A stretch of DNA of 63,191 bases from CAYVXE01 sp964455375 (GTDB taxonomy: Bacteria > Zhuqueibacterota > Zhuqueibacteria > Oceanimicrobiales > Oceanimicrobiaceae), in the NCBI GenBank assembly GCA_964455375.1, contig CAYVXE010000012.1:1-63191 (forward strand). The letters run 5' to 3'. Below the pieces are notes generated by a model. That model saw nothing but the letters and a program-made list of their open reading frames with translations, was not told the DNA's origin and made no database searches. Below are positions 52,544-62,200 of this stretch, one piece after another. Numbering within the stretch: position 1 is the first letter of the stretch; every line of letters begins with the position of its first letter. A program made the translations under genes and the position numbers.

Positions 52544-52951
52544 TCAGGATTCCAGGTGCTCTTTGGAAGATACTGCCACATCAAAAATTTTAGCGGCATC
52601 AAAGATTGTCGGATAAGATTTCAAAAACATGTCAAACTCAAGCAGCCGAAAGACCTCATGCACCTCCGGCCGCATTGCCGTCAAAACTAAATCCCCCCCC
52701 GTTTCACGAATTTCTTTTATTTTACTCAAAAAAACCCCCCACCCCTTGCTGCTGATATAAACGACATCCTGCAAATCTACAATAATGTTACAAACCTCCG
52801 AACGTACAACCGATTCGATGACTTCGTCAAGCTGCTCTGCGGTTAAAAGCTCTAAATTGCCCCGAACCTTAATAACATTAATCTCCGATGCGCGCTGGTT
52901 CCCCCATGTTGCTTCCATTTGTTGAATTTTCCCGGTTAGATTATGTTTCAC
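52544..52951 (-). CDS. STAS-domain anti-sigma antagonist-like protein
   Basis: A 135-aa single STAS domain. It has VIKVRGNLELLTAEQLDE, IIVDLQDVVYISSKGWGV with the Ser pair (about 70-71) at the usual phosphorylation site, and LVLTAMRPEVHEVFRLLEF, which is typical of SpoIIAA-like antagonists. It would be controlled by a serine kinase (anti-sigma factor), but no kinase or sigma gene is next to it. It is transcribed divergently from the flavoprotein gene. Confidence 0.88.
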   Translation of the reverse strand: MKHNLTGKIQQMEATWGNQRASEINVIKVRGNLELLTAEQLDEVIESVVRSEVCNIIVDLQDVVYISSKGWGVFLSKIKEIRETGGDLVLTAMRPEVHEVFRLLEFDMFLKSYPTIFDAAKIFDVAVSSKEHLES

Positions 52952-53104
52952 GCTATTAAATTTCCTACAACTTTGTAATATACAGACGAAAGAGAGCTTT
53001 TGCGAAGAATTGCATGAAATTTTCTTGCATTTTCTAATCTACTTCTCTACACTTACCTGTATCGGAATATAACCAATTCTAATGAACCGTTGAGGGATAA
53101 AAAG

Positions 53105-54037
53105 ATGGCACCTTATGACACAATTATCATCGGGGGCGGCCCGGCAGGTTTATCGGCTGCCATTCATTTAGCCTGGCATGACCGCAAGATTTTAGTCATT
53201 GACAGACGTACAGGGCCTTTAAATTTCACCCTGGAAAAATTATACAATGTTCCGGGTATGCCGGAAATTCGCGGCACCGAACTCATCAAAAACTTACAGC
53301 AGCAAGCGCTTTCACTCGGTGCAGAAATCGTTCGGGCGAACGTCACGGAAGCAAATGGGCAGGTAGGGCATTTTCAAATGACGAGTGAAAAAGGCAAACA
53401 ATGGCAAGCCAAAACACTTTTGCTGGCAACCGGCATTTCAAGGTACCACCCCACTGTGGATGGAAACTACACCCCATGTTTTAAATTTGCCGGTAAAGGA
53501 AATATGTACTACTGCCCGGATTGTGAAGCTCCCGAAATCCGTGATAAAGATACCATTGTCATCGGCGGTGGCCCCGCGGACTGGGCAGCCGGTATGGCTC
53601 TCGGTTTGAGTCGTTATACGAACCAATTACGTGTTTTGCTTACGGAATCTACCGACATGTCAGAACACCGTGCCTCACAGTTAGAAGCCAAATCCATTCC
53701 TGTTTTTAAGGGAAAGTTAAAAGAGCTCATCGGACAAAAAGGCATCCTGGAAGCAATTCTCCTTGAAGACGGTACCAGAATGGAAGCGGAAGCGTTTTTC
53801 GTTTCTCACAAAGCTGTGGGAAGAACCGACCTTGCACAGCAACTGGGCGTTGAAATGGCGCCAACTCAAAATCATGCCCAGCCAAAATCACAGCGTGGAG
53901 ACACCAACGTTCCGGGAGTCTGGATAGCCGGTGATTTGCGACCGATGACCCAACAGGTTGCCGTTGCCATGGGAACCGGAAATATTGCCGCCCTGATGAT
54001 CGATCAATATTTACGCAAGCAGGACATTGGTCTTTAG
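53105..54037 (+). CDS. Thioredoxin-reductase-like NAD(P)/FAD oxidoreductase
   Basis: A 310-aa flavoprotein of the TrxB superfamily. The FAD site is TIIIGGGPAGLSAA (about 6-19), and the second Rossmann site is TIVIGGGPADWAAG (about 150-163). It has a CPDC motif (residues around 138-141) where TrxB has CATC, so a disulfide active site is possible. The C-terminal WIAGDLRPMTQQVAVAMGTG is the FAD-ribityl site. GAGGGAT seven bases before ATG 53105 supports the start. The electron acceptor is unknown; no thioredoxin gene is adjacent. Confidence 0.85.
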   Translation: MAPYDTIIIGGGPAGLSAAIHLAWHDRKILVIDRRTGPLNFTLEKLYNVPGMPEIRGTELIKNLQQQALSLGAEIVRANVTEANGQVGHFQMTSEKGKQWQAKTLLLATGISRYHPTVDGNYTPCFKFAGKGNMYYCPDCEAPEIRDKDTIVIGGGPADWAAGMALGLSRYTNQLRVLLTESTDMSEHRASQLEAKSIPVFKGKLKELIGQKGILEAILLEDGTRMEAEAFFVSHKAVGRTDLAQQLGVEMAPTQNHAQPKSQRGDTNVPGVWIAGDLRPMTQQVAVAMGTGNIAALMIDQYLRKQDIGL

Positions 54038-54137
54038 CGCCATTACTTGAAAAATTTCATAAGCCATCTTTTTATATCGCAACTGTTGTCTTGAAGGTTT
54101 TTCTCAATTCCTGAAACTTAATCGGACTTCATTTCTG

Positions 54138-57100
54138 ATGCCTAAAAAAGCGGTCATTCAGCACACGCTGATCATTCTGTTTACAATTATTACGACCCAC
54201 ATTGGCTTCACACAAAGGATTCAATCTTCTCCGGAAATTCTAATTCTTAAAATAAAAACGCAACCGACTCTCTCTCAAACCGGCAGCAGGCAGGTTCAGA
54301 CTTTTGGCGCCGCTTCGTTGGAGGCTGTTGCCCGGCGATTCGGCATACGAAACATTCAACGCCTTTTCCCCGCAATGAGTACAAAGACAGCAACTAAAAT
54401 CGGCTTGAATCGAATTCTGAAAATAGCCGTTCCGGAAACGGTTGACGCCGATGAATTACGTACCACCTACGAACGAGATGCAAATGTGGAATACGTGCAG
54501 CGAAATCATATCTATCGAATCGACGCAGAACCCAATGACCCGCTTCTCGCTCAGCAAGAAGCATTGGATGTTCTGCAGGCAAAAGCGGCCTGGGATGTTC
54601 AATTAGCTTCACCGAAGGTTATCGTCGGCGTTATCGATACGGGGATCGACTATTTGCACGAAGACTTACGCGACGCCATCTGGATAAATTCCGGTGAAGA
54701 TCTGAATGCAAACAGTGCGGTGGATTCCACAGATTTTAATGGCATCGACGATGACGGCAACGGCTTTGTGGATGACATTCGAGGCTGGGATTTCACCGAC
54801 GCGCCCGCATTCCCGGACGGCGGTGATTTCACGACTCCGGACAATGACCCTTTTGATGAAAACGGTCACGGCACATCTGTTGCCGGCATTATCGGTGCCA
54901 CCGGTAACAACGGTACCGGCATTGCGGGTCTGGCCTACGGCTGTCGCATCATGAACCTGCGCGCCGGCACGAGCCGCGGCTTTCTGGAAGAAGACGATGT
55001 GGCTTCTGCCATCGTTTACGCGGTGGAAAATGGCGCCCGCATCATCAACATGAGTTTTGGCGATGAAGTGGCCTCGCCCCTGTTGCAGGATGTCATCCAA
55101 TTTGCTTTTCAGAAAAACTGCAATCTCGTGGCCTCTGCCGGAAATTCCGCCACCGATAAAATCCACTTCCCTTCCGGTTTTTCAGAAACGATTTCCGTCG
55201 GTGCCACAGACTTGCAGGACAATCTCGCCAGCTTTTCCAACTACGGCTCGTCCGTCGATCTGGTGGCGCCGGGACTGAACATTTTCACCACCAAACGAAA
55301 GAACGAGTACGGAAATTTCAGTGGCACCTCCGCGTCGGCGCCGTTGGTCTCAGCCCTGGCCGCTCTGGTGCTTTCAAAAACTTTTGACCATTCCCCGGCA
55401 TCATTAAAGGGTCTGCTCATCTCCAGCACGGATGATCTGGGTGCAACAGGATGGGATATTTTTTTCTCTGCCGGACGCATCAACGCCTTGAAAGCCGTAC
55501 AATCACCTTATTTTTCTGTGGCAGAAATTCATTCTCCCAGGGTAAACCAGGGATTTACACCCGGCCTGAACGTTCCGATTGTAGCCACTGCAACCGGTAC
55601 ATTTTTGTCTGAAATTGTCCTTGAGTTTGGCCTGGGAGAAACACCGAACGCGTGGCAGGAACTTACCCGGATTCAAAACAGGCAAATCGTACAGGAAAAT
55701 ATTTTTGATTTGAACATCGACTCGCTTCCCGACACACTATACACGCTGCGTCTCATCGTACAAAACAAAAACGGCGCGGCGGTGGAAGATAAAGTGCCGT
55801 TTTTCATCGATGCAACCGCACCGCGCATTGCAAACGTGCGCCTGACGCCAATGTTAGACGGCGAACGGCAGAGCGTGCTCATTGAATTTACAACCGACGA
55901 TTTGAGCGATGCCACTGTTTTTGTGCGCTCCAACGCAACAGCCAGTCGTTTTGAAGAAATTCCCCTGCGCTTTCGTGCTACAGAGCACGGGTTTCTGATC
56001 AATCGATTCATTGCTCCCGGACCGGTTTCATTTTACGTGAAAGCCGTCAACACAGCAAACCTGACGTCATTTGACGACAACAATGGCGCCTTTTACACGG
56101 TAGACATACCCAGCGTAACCATTCCTTCCGCACCTGTGCAGAAAACGGCGCGCTCATTCCCTGCGGGATTTTTCCTCAACAAAACAGCCGATTTTGACGG
56201 CGATGGTAAGCAGGAAATTATCCTTAATCAATACCAAAACGATTTCAGCTTCGACGCGCTAAAAATTTTGGAAATCGATGGGAATGACTTCAAAGAGGCC
56301 TTCGCTACGAAAAATATTTTTATTCCACGCGATTGGGGGGATGCAGATGGCGACGGCTTGCCGGAAATTCTCGCCGGTAACGGCCCGAAATCATTTATCT
56401 TCGAGGCGCAAAATGCTACAGGTTTTCCCAATCGGATCGTCTGGACCGATACCGTCAACAACGCCTGGGCCAGCCGCTTTACCGATCTGGATCAGGATGG
56501 TCTCGGTGAAATCATTCTGAGGCTCGACGATCTTTACACGGTCTGGGAAACTACAGGGGATAACAGCTATGCGCTTACGGATTCTTTTCCCAATCCCACC
56601 GAAGGGACAAACAGCGTGGGCGTGCCGCACACCGAAATCGGCGACTTTGACGGCGACGGATTCGCTGAAATTCTTTTCGGGGATTTCGACGGTGATGTTA
56701 TTATCTACGAAAACCGCGGTGATAATCGATACGAACTCACCTGGACGGGAAAAATACCGCTCACCGACGCCACGGATTATTTGACCGTTGGCGATTTTGA
56801 CGGCGACGGCGTGGACGAATTTGCCGTCGGTACGCACACAGACGAAAACCTCAATCTGGAAAGCAACTTCGACAGCCGCCACTGGCTGTTCCGCGTTTAC
56901 AAAAGCAGCGGCGACAACACATTTCAGCCGGTCTGGGAACAGGCCTTCTTCGGCTTTCAGTCCCCGAAGGATTTCGACAGCGGCGTCGCCTCCGGCGATG
57001 TGGACAATGACGGTCGGGCAGAACTGCTCATCACTATTTTCCCGGATTTTTATCTGGTAGACTACGATGCAGCGGCTGCAACATACAAGGTCGTCTGGCA

Positions 57101-58367
57101 CACCCAGCCGGCACGAAGCAATACGACTCTCACAGCCGATTTCAACCGGGATGGGTTGAATGAATTTTATTTTAATAATGGCAACGCCATTAGCGGTCAC
57201 CGCTTTCTCTCGCAATTTACAGGTCCGCCCACACCAACGGCATTCAAAGTCAGACCTTTGGGACGCCATGCCATCGAACTTTCCTGGCAGCCGGAGACGT
57301 CCACGAACGGCTTTCAAATCTACCGTTCACGCGACGACATGAACCTTTCGCCTTTCAGCATCGTGGCAAGTCCTCCATTTACAGATACGACGGTCGTTGA
57401 AGGCGTTCCCTACAAGTATGCCGTAACCGCTCTGGACAGCACATTGCAACCGGCCGAAAGTCTCCTGACACCGACCCGGCAAGCCATTCCGAATGCGAAA
57501 CCGTTTGTGCAGGCAGCGTCGTTTTCACCGCCGGAACAGATCGTTCTCACATTCAGTGAACCGATGAATGAATCCGTGAAAAATCAAACCAACTATGACA
57601 TTTCGGGAACTGGCCCGCCGCGTTCGGCTATTTTGGGGAAATCCGGCCAGGAGGTCATTTTGACCATCTCCGAACCACTTTTACCCGGCGAAAACACCGT
57701 CAAAGTTAAGACTGTTGCCGACCTCAACGCAACGCCTCTGGACAGCAGCCGCAACTCTGCGCGGTTTATGGTGCCGGAACAAAGCACACCGCCCTATTTG
57801 GTACGTGTTCAGCTTGCGGGAAACAATCTCCTGCGACTCACTTTCAACGAAGCGATGGACCCGTCCTCTGCTTCGGAAGCAGGCAATTACAGCATCGAAC
57901 CGAATGTAAACGTGAAAGCCGCGGTGTTGAACCAGGACGAACCCAACGTCGTGCTTCTGGAAATCGACCCTAACTCGCGCATCGGCCCTTTTGGCGTCGA
58001 CTATTTCATCACGGTGCGGGGTGTACAAGCCCTCGACGGCAGAGCCATTCAATTCGGACTCGGAGATACAGCAGCGCTCATTTTCAGCAGCCCGGATTTG
58101 CAGCACGTGTTTGCTTATCCAAATCCCTACCGCTCTGATTCGGGACAAAATTTTGTAACCATTGCAGGTTTGACGAAAGAAGCCACCGTACGCATTCTCG
58201 ACGCAAATGGACGGCTCATCCGCACACTCGAAGAAACCGACGGCAACGGCGGCTTACAGTGGGATTTGAAAAACGACATAGATGAATCTGTCGCATCGGG
58301 CATTTATATTTTTTATGTTACAGGAAACGGCGGGACAGGAAAAGGCAAACTGGCGATTGTAAAGTAA
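54138..58367 (+). CDS. Secreted subtilisin-family protease with FG-GAP repeats and T9SS tail
   Basis: A 1409-aa exported serine protease. The signal peptide is 1-26. Residues about 30-130 are an I9-like propeptide. The S8 catalytic triad is complete: Asp167 (VGVIDTGID), His244 (GHGTSVAG), Ser398 (GTSASAP), with the oxyanion Asn336. Residues about 675-1020 carry at least seven DxDxDGxxE blocks of FG-GAP/VCBS type, likely calcium-binding beta-propeller. Next are an FN3 domain and two Big_5/SwmB-like domains (each with LTFSEPMN or LTFNEAMD). The end is YPNPYRSDSGQNFV ... GKLAIVK, a T9SS-type domain. It is predicted to be surface-attached or released. The region looks GC-richer than its neighbours by eye. 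Confidence 0.9.
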   Translation: MPKKAVIQHTLIILFTIITTHIGFTQRIQSSPEILILKIKTQPTLSQTGSRQVQTFGAASLEAVARRFGIRNIQRLFPAMSTKTATKIGLNRILKIAVPETVDADELRTTYERDANVEYVQRNHIYRIDAEPNDPLLAQQEALDVLQAKAAWDVQLASPKVIVGVIDTGIDYLHEDLRDAIWINSGEDLNANSAVDSTDFNGIDDDGNGFVDDIRGWDFTDAPAFPDGGDFTTPDNDPFDENGHGTSVAGIIGATGNNGTGIAGLAYGCRIMNLRAGTSRGFLEEDDVASAIVYAVENGARIINMSFGDEVASPLLQDVIQFAFQKNCNLVASAGNSATDKIHFPSGFSETISVGATDLQDNLASFSNYGSSVDLVAPGLNIFTTKRKNEYGNFSGTSASAPLVSALAALVLSKTFDHSPASLKGLLISSTDDLGATGWDIFFSAGRINALKAVQSPYFSVAEIHSPRVNQGFTPGLNVPIVATATGTFLSEIVLEFGLGETPNAWQELTRIQNRQIVQENIFDLNIDSLPDTLYTLRLIVQNKNGAAVEDKVPFFIDATAPRIANVRLTPMLDGERQSVLIEFTTDDLSDATVFVRSNATASRFEEIPLRFRATEHGFLINRFIAPGPVSFYVKAVNTANLTSFDDNNGAFYTVDIPSVTIPSAPVQKTARSFPAGFFLNKTADFDGDGKQEIILNQYQNDFSFDALKILEIDGNDFKEAFATKNIFIPRDWGDADGDGLPEILAGNGPKSFIFEAQNATGFPNRIVWTDTVNNAWASRFTDLDQDGLGEIILRLDDLYTVWETTGDNSYALTDSFPNPTEGTNSVGVPHTEIGDFDGDGFAEILFGDFDGDVIIYENRGDNRYELTWTGKIPLTDATDYLTVGDFDGDGVDEFAVGTHTDENLNLESNFDSRHWLFRVYKSSGDNTFQPVWEQAFFGFQSPKDFDSGVASGDVDNDGRAELLITIFPDFYLVDYDAAAATYKVVWHTQPARSNTTLTADFNRDGLNEFYFNNGNAISGHRFLSQFTGPPTPTAFKVRPLGRHAIELSWQPETSTNGFQIYRSRDDMNLSPFSIVASPPFTDTTVVEGVPYKYAVTALDSTLQPAESLLTPTRQAIPNAKPFVQAASFSPPEQIVLTFSEPMNESVKNQTNYDISGTGPPRSAILGKSGQEVILTISEPLLPGENTVKVKTVADLNATPLDSSRNSARFMVPEQSTPPYLVRVQLAGNNLLRLTFNEAMDPSSASEAGNYSIEPNVNVKAAVLNQDEPNVVLLEIDPNSRIGPFGVDYFITVRGVQALDGRAIQFGLGDTAALIFSSPDLQHVFAYPNPYRSDSGQNFVTIAGLTKEATVRILDANGRLIRTLEETDGNGGLQWDLKNDIDESVASGIYIFYVTGNGGTGKGKLAIVK

Positions 58368-58408
58368 GGCAACGGAAAAATGAACTGAATGACTTTATAA
58401 ATAGTGCC

Positions 58409-58588
58409 TGAACGAAAACTGACCAGGAACTGCCCAAGAGCACCATATCGACTCATGCTCTTCATGCTGAGCGGAGTCGAAGCATTTTGATTTTACAGCA
58501 CTTATGTCACCTTTCGACTCCGCTCAAGGTGAAGAAGGGAGCTTTTGGAGTCCCGTACGATCGTCAAATGGAGTTTTCGGTCAACCAC
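58409..58588. repeat. Putative non-coding mobile element with short terminal repeats
   Basis: TGAACGAAAACT (58409-58420) and AGTTTTCGGTCA (58572-58583) are inverted ends, 11 of 12 matching. Inside, GAGCGGAGTCGAA (58469-58481) and TTCGACTCCGCTC (58513-58525) are perfect 13-bp inverted arms with a 31-nt loop. It has no ORF of its own. The right flank AAATGGAGTTTTCGGTCAAC (58566-58585) recurs, with small differences, at 51547-51570. The form suggests a MITE-like or REP-like element. Confidence 0.6.
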
Positions 58589-58817
58589 CAAATTATAAAG
58601 ATGCATTTCGTTTCGAACCGTTTTGCCGTAAAATTAAAAAAGACAAAAACTAAATTTTGGCCACTGATTATCACGGATGAAGACGGATTAAAGGCAGCAA
58701 AAAGAGAATCTGTGTTGCTGCTTGTTCCCAAATTTCTATTTTGGAATGAAATTGCAGAGAAACTCTGTTTCGATGAACCAACTTAGATAGACGAAACAAA
58801 GTTTCTAAGGCAAGTGT

Positions 58818-58841
58818 GTTCCCAAACCGGAGTTTGGGAAC
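58818..58841. repeat. Perfect hairpin GTTCCCAAAC/GTTTGGGAAC
   Basis: Ten-base arms 58818-58827 and 58832-58841 with a CGGA loop. A partial copy of the left arm (TGTTCCCAAA) lies near 58724. The type resembles short dispersed palindromes of bacterial genomes. No T-run follows, so it is not a terminator. Confidence 0.55.
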
Positions 58842-58930
58842 AAGCTGGGCGCTTAAGTTGACGCTTAAGGGAAGTTGCCGGAAACACAGATTTCTTCACA
58901 ACTCTGCAAAGAGTCGTGCGGCGCCAAGAG

Positions 58931-58961
58931 AAGGCAAACTGGCAATTATAAAATAACGCAA
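58931..58961 (+). pseudogene. Decayed copy of the protease gene's 3' end
   Basis: These 31 bases match 58342-58372, the last codons and stop of the subtilisin gene, at 27 of 31 positions. The copy still reads EGKLAIIK-stop, against KGKLAIVK-stop. So it is either the end of a second, degraded T9SS-tailed gene or a duplicated junction made when repeats entered the 562 bases between. No remaining reading frame extends upstream of it. Confidence 0.5.
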
Positions 58962-59299
58962 TAAAAAAATATATAGAAAGAGGATTTTTCTTGATTTTGA
59001 CCTTTTGAATATGTTTTTTTAGTAAACCAATGGTTGCAGCCTTCGTCTCCACTCAGGCTAAAACCGAAATTTGTTTTTTACACAAACTCAACGACTTTTT
59101 AAAACTCGGTAAAAAAGCAACTTCCACATATAAATGTAGTGCACATTTTTGTATGGATGACTTTCAGTTTATTCCCTCTGCTGCGAAGAGCAGAGTCATT
59201 TTCTTCCAGGTTTCTTCGCACAAATATACTGAATCTCAGCCCTGATTTACTAATTAAAATTAGCGAAATCGACTCATCGAGAAAAGAAAGTCATGAGCC

Positions 59300-62200
59300 A
59301 TGAAAAATGTTTCTCAAAAAGGGGATTCTGATTCTCCCGTCAGAAACCCGGGTACCCGCAGCAGGGTTGTCCTGTTAATTTTCATCCTGAGTTCAATCAT
59401 CATTGGTGTTGGCAGCATAACGTTTAGAGTTCTGTACCGGGCTGCATTTGAGCAGCAGCGAACCCGTCTAACAGAAAGCGCCAAAAGCTGGTTTTTACAC
59501 ATTGAGGAAATGGCAAAAAGTGATGTGGGCCAACGTTCGAGCAAAAATATCGCCAGAGAGTCGTTTGTCGCCACATTGCAGAGAATCAACAGAACCAACA
59601 AAAAATTTAAAGGCTTCGGAAAGACTGGAGAATTTACCTTAGCCACACGCAAAGGCAATACCTTCAAATTTTTGCTACCGCATCGCCACGACGACCCGTT
59701 CGGCAGCAAAAAAGAACACGCACCAATGCTAATGGGAAGTAACTATGCACAGCCCATGCAAAAAGCGCTTTCCGGGGAATCCGGCTGGATGATCGGCAAC
59801 GATTATCGCGGCGAGACCGTCCTGGCGGCTTATGAAGCGATCCCTGAATTCAAGCTTGGCGTGGTCGCCAAAATAGACCTTTCAGAAATTAAAGCTCCTT
59901 TCATCCGTGCAGGAATTATCGCTGCGCTAATCAGTGTGGTGTTCATCCTGCTCGGCGTTTTTCTGTTCAGACGCATCAGCGAACCGATCATCGCAGAAAT
60001 CGCTCAGGAGCAGGCATGGCTTGCATCCATCTTGAATGCCTCCAAAGACGGCATCCTGGTCAAACAGAACGATAAAATTATTTATGTGAACAAGGCGCTG
60101 GCGTGGATGTTCGGCTATGACTCATCTGCAGATATTTTGGGAAAGAGAGCGTCGATTATCGTGCCAGCCGACATTAAACCGCAAGGCGCAAACAATGCGA
60201 ACGACCGTACCGAATACGCTTTAAAAGGCCGGAGAAAGGACGGCACCTGCATCGACCTCGAAGCATCGGTTTCCACCGTGCACATTCATGGCGGTGAAAA
60301 CATCATCGCGGTAATCCGGGATGTCACGGAGCGGAAACAAGCACAAAAAATATTACAGGAAAAGGAAAAGTACTATCGAACACTCTTACATAAACTACAT
60401 GAAGACATCTTTGTTATCGATAGGAATTATAGAATTACCGACATGAACAACAGCGCCGTAAGCACCACCGGGCACAGACGGGAAGACATTATCGGTCTTC
60501 CATGTTTTTCAGTGTCGCACGGCTACAACTCCCCCTGTGACGAACACGGTGAATCGTGCCCATTAAAGCAGGTCTTCGAAACCGGTGAACCGCAGAGCTG
60601 CCTGCACATTCATACCACTGCGAACGGTTCTAAAGTTCATGTGGACTTAATGTATTCTCCGCTGAAAGATGAACAGGGTAACGTGACTCATGTTGTGGAG
60701 TCCGCACGGGATGTCACCGAATTGCTGCGTACACAAGAGAACTTACAGAAAACGGTTCGACGATTGAATAAGGCGCAGCAAATCGCCACAATGGGCTTTC
60801 TCGACTGGGATTTGGAATCCAACAAGCTTTTTTGTTCTGACGAAGTATATGAAATGTGCGGTCTTAAGCGTAATAGCGCAGAGGTTGCTGAAGATTTCCC
60901 CAAAAAAGTCGTCCACCCGGAAGACCTTGATTTTGTCATGAAGAATCTTGAAAAGGCGATAATCGGCGAAATTGACTATGACATTGATCACAGAATTCTG
61001 CGTCCGGATGGTGACGTTCTCTGGGTGCGGGCGCAGGCCGAATTGGTTCGTGATGAACAGGGTAACCCTGAAAGCCTCCTCGGAACAATGATCGATATTA
61101 CAAAGGCCAAACAAATCGAGGGAATGCTGCGTGCAAGTAAACGGTTGCTTTCGGAAACGCAAAGAATTGCTCAAATAGGAAGTTGGGAGTTAGACCTTGC
61201 GACGAACATGATCACGGCTTCTGATGAAATGTATCGCATCCTTGGAATTTCGCCGGAAACGTTTGACGGCTCGTTTGAACCTCTCAAAACATTGATTCAC
61301 CCGGAGGATTGGAAAATCATCACGACGATAAAACAGCAACTTACAGAGCAGGGAATGACGGATTCACTGGAATTGCGCATTAAGCGCCCCGACAACAGCG
61401 AACGGATTCTGCTCGCCGAAGGTGAAATAATTGTGGACGACAAAGGCAAGCCGTCGCGGGTCATCGGCAGCGCCCAAGACATCACCGAACGGAAACGCAA
61501 TGAAGAGCAAATGAGACAGCTCACCACAGCAGTTGAGCAAAGTCCCTCTTCCATAATTATCACGGACACAAGCGGAAACATTGAATATGTAAATCCAAAA
61601 TTTAAACACGTAACCGGCTACGAACGAGATGAGGTCCTTGGGAAAAATCCGCGTATTCTGGACTCGGGGAAAACATCACCTGAAGAATACCAACAATTGT
61701 GGAAAACCATTACGGCTGGAAAAGAGTGGCGGGGGGAATTTCACAACAAAAAAAAGAATGGTGACCTATTTTGGGAACTGGTTTTAATCTCACCAATTAA
61801 AAATCCTGCTGGGAAAATCACACATTTTTTGTGTATTCAAGACGACATCACCGAACAGAAACGCACGGAAGAAGAAAAAACCCTTCTCGAAAAACAGCTC
61901 CGGCAGTCACAAAAAATGCAAACCATCGGGACGCTTGCCGGCGGTATCGCCCATGATTTTAACAACATCCTGCAAGCCATTCATGGTTATGCCGACATGT
62001 GCCTGGAAGCCGTTGCACCGGATACGCTGCTTCATTCAGATCTGCAGCAGGTACTCAAAGGAACAGAACGCGCAAAAGACCTGGTAAACCAGATATTAAC
62101 CTTCAGCCATGCGTCCGACCGGGAAAGCAAGCCGCTACAGATTCATCTCATCGTCAAAGAGGCCGTGAAATTGCTTCTGGCGTCACTGCCAAGCAGCATT

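Noticed and set aside
56391..57317. 308-codon frame opposite the protease gene
   Set aside because: A shadow of the GC-rich FG-GAP coding region on the other strand; the + strand frame has clear domains.
58487..58786. 99-codon + strand frame after the protease
   Set aside because: It runs through the inverted-repeat element, has no ribosome site and shows no protein-like pattern.
58783..59052. 89-codon - strand frame in the same spacer
   Set aside because: It reads through the GTTCCCAAAC palindrome and the decayed protease end; composition is not protein-like.
59030..59245. 71-codon + strand frame before the sensor kinase
   Set aside because: No ribosome site, no recognisable domain, and it sits in AT-rich sequence with small palindromes.
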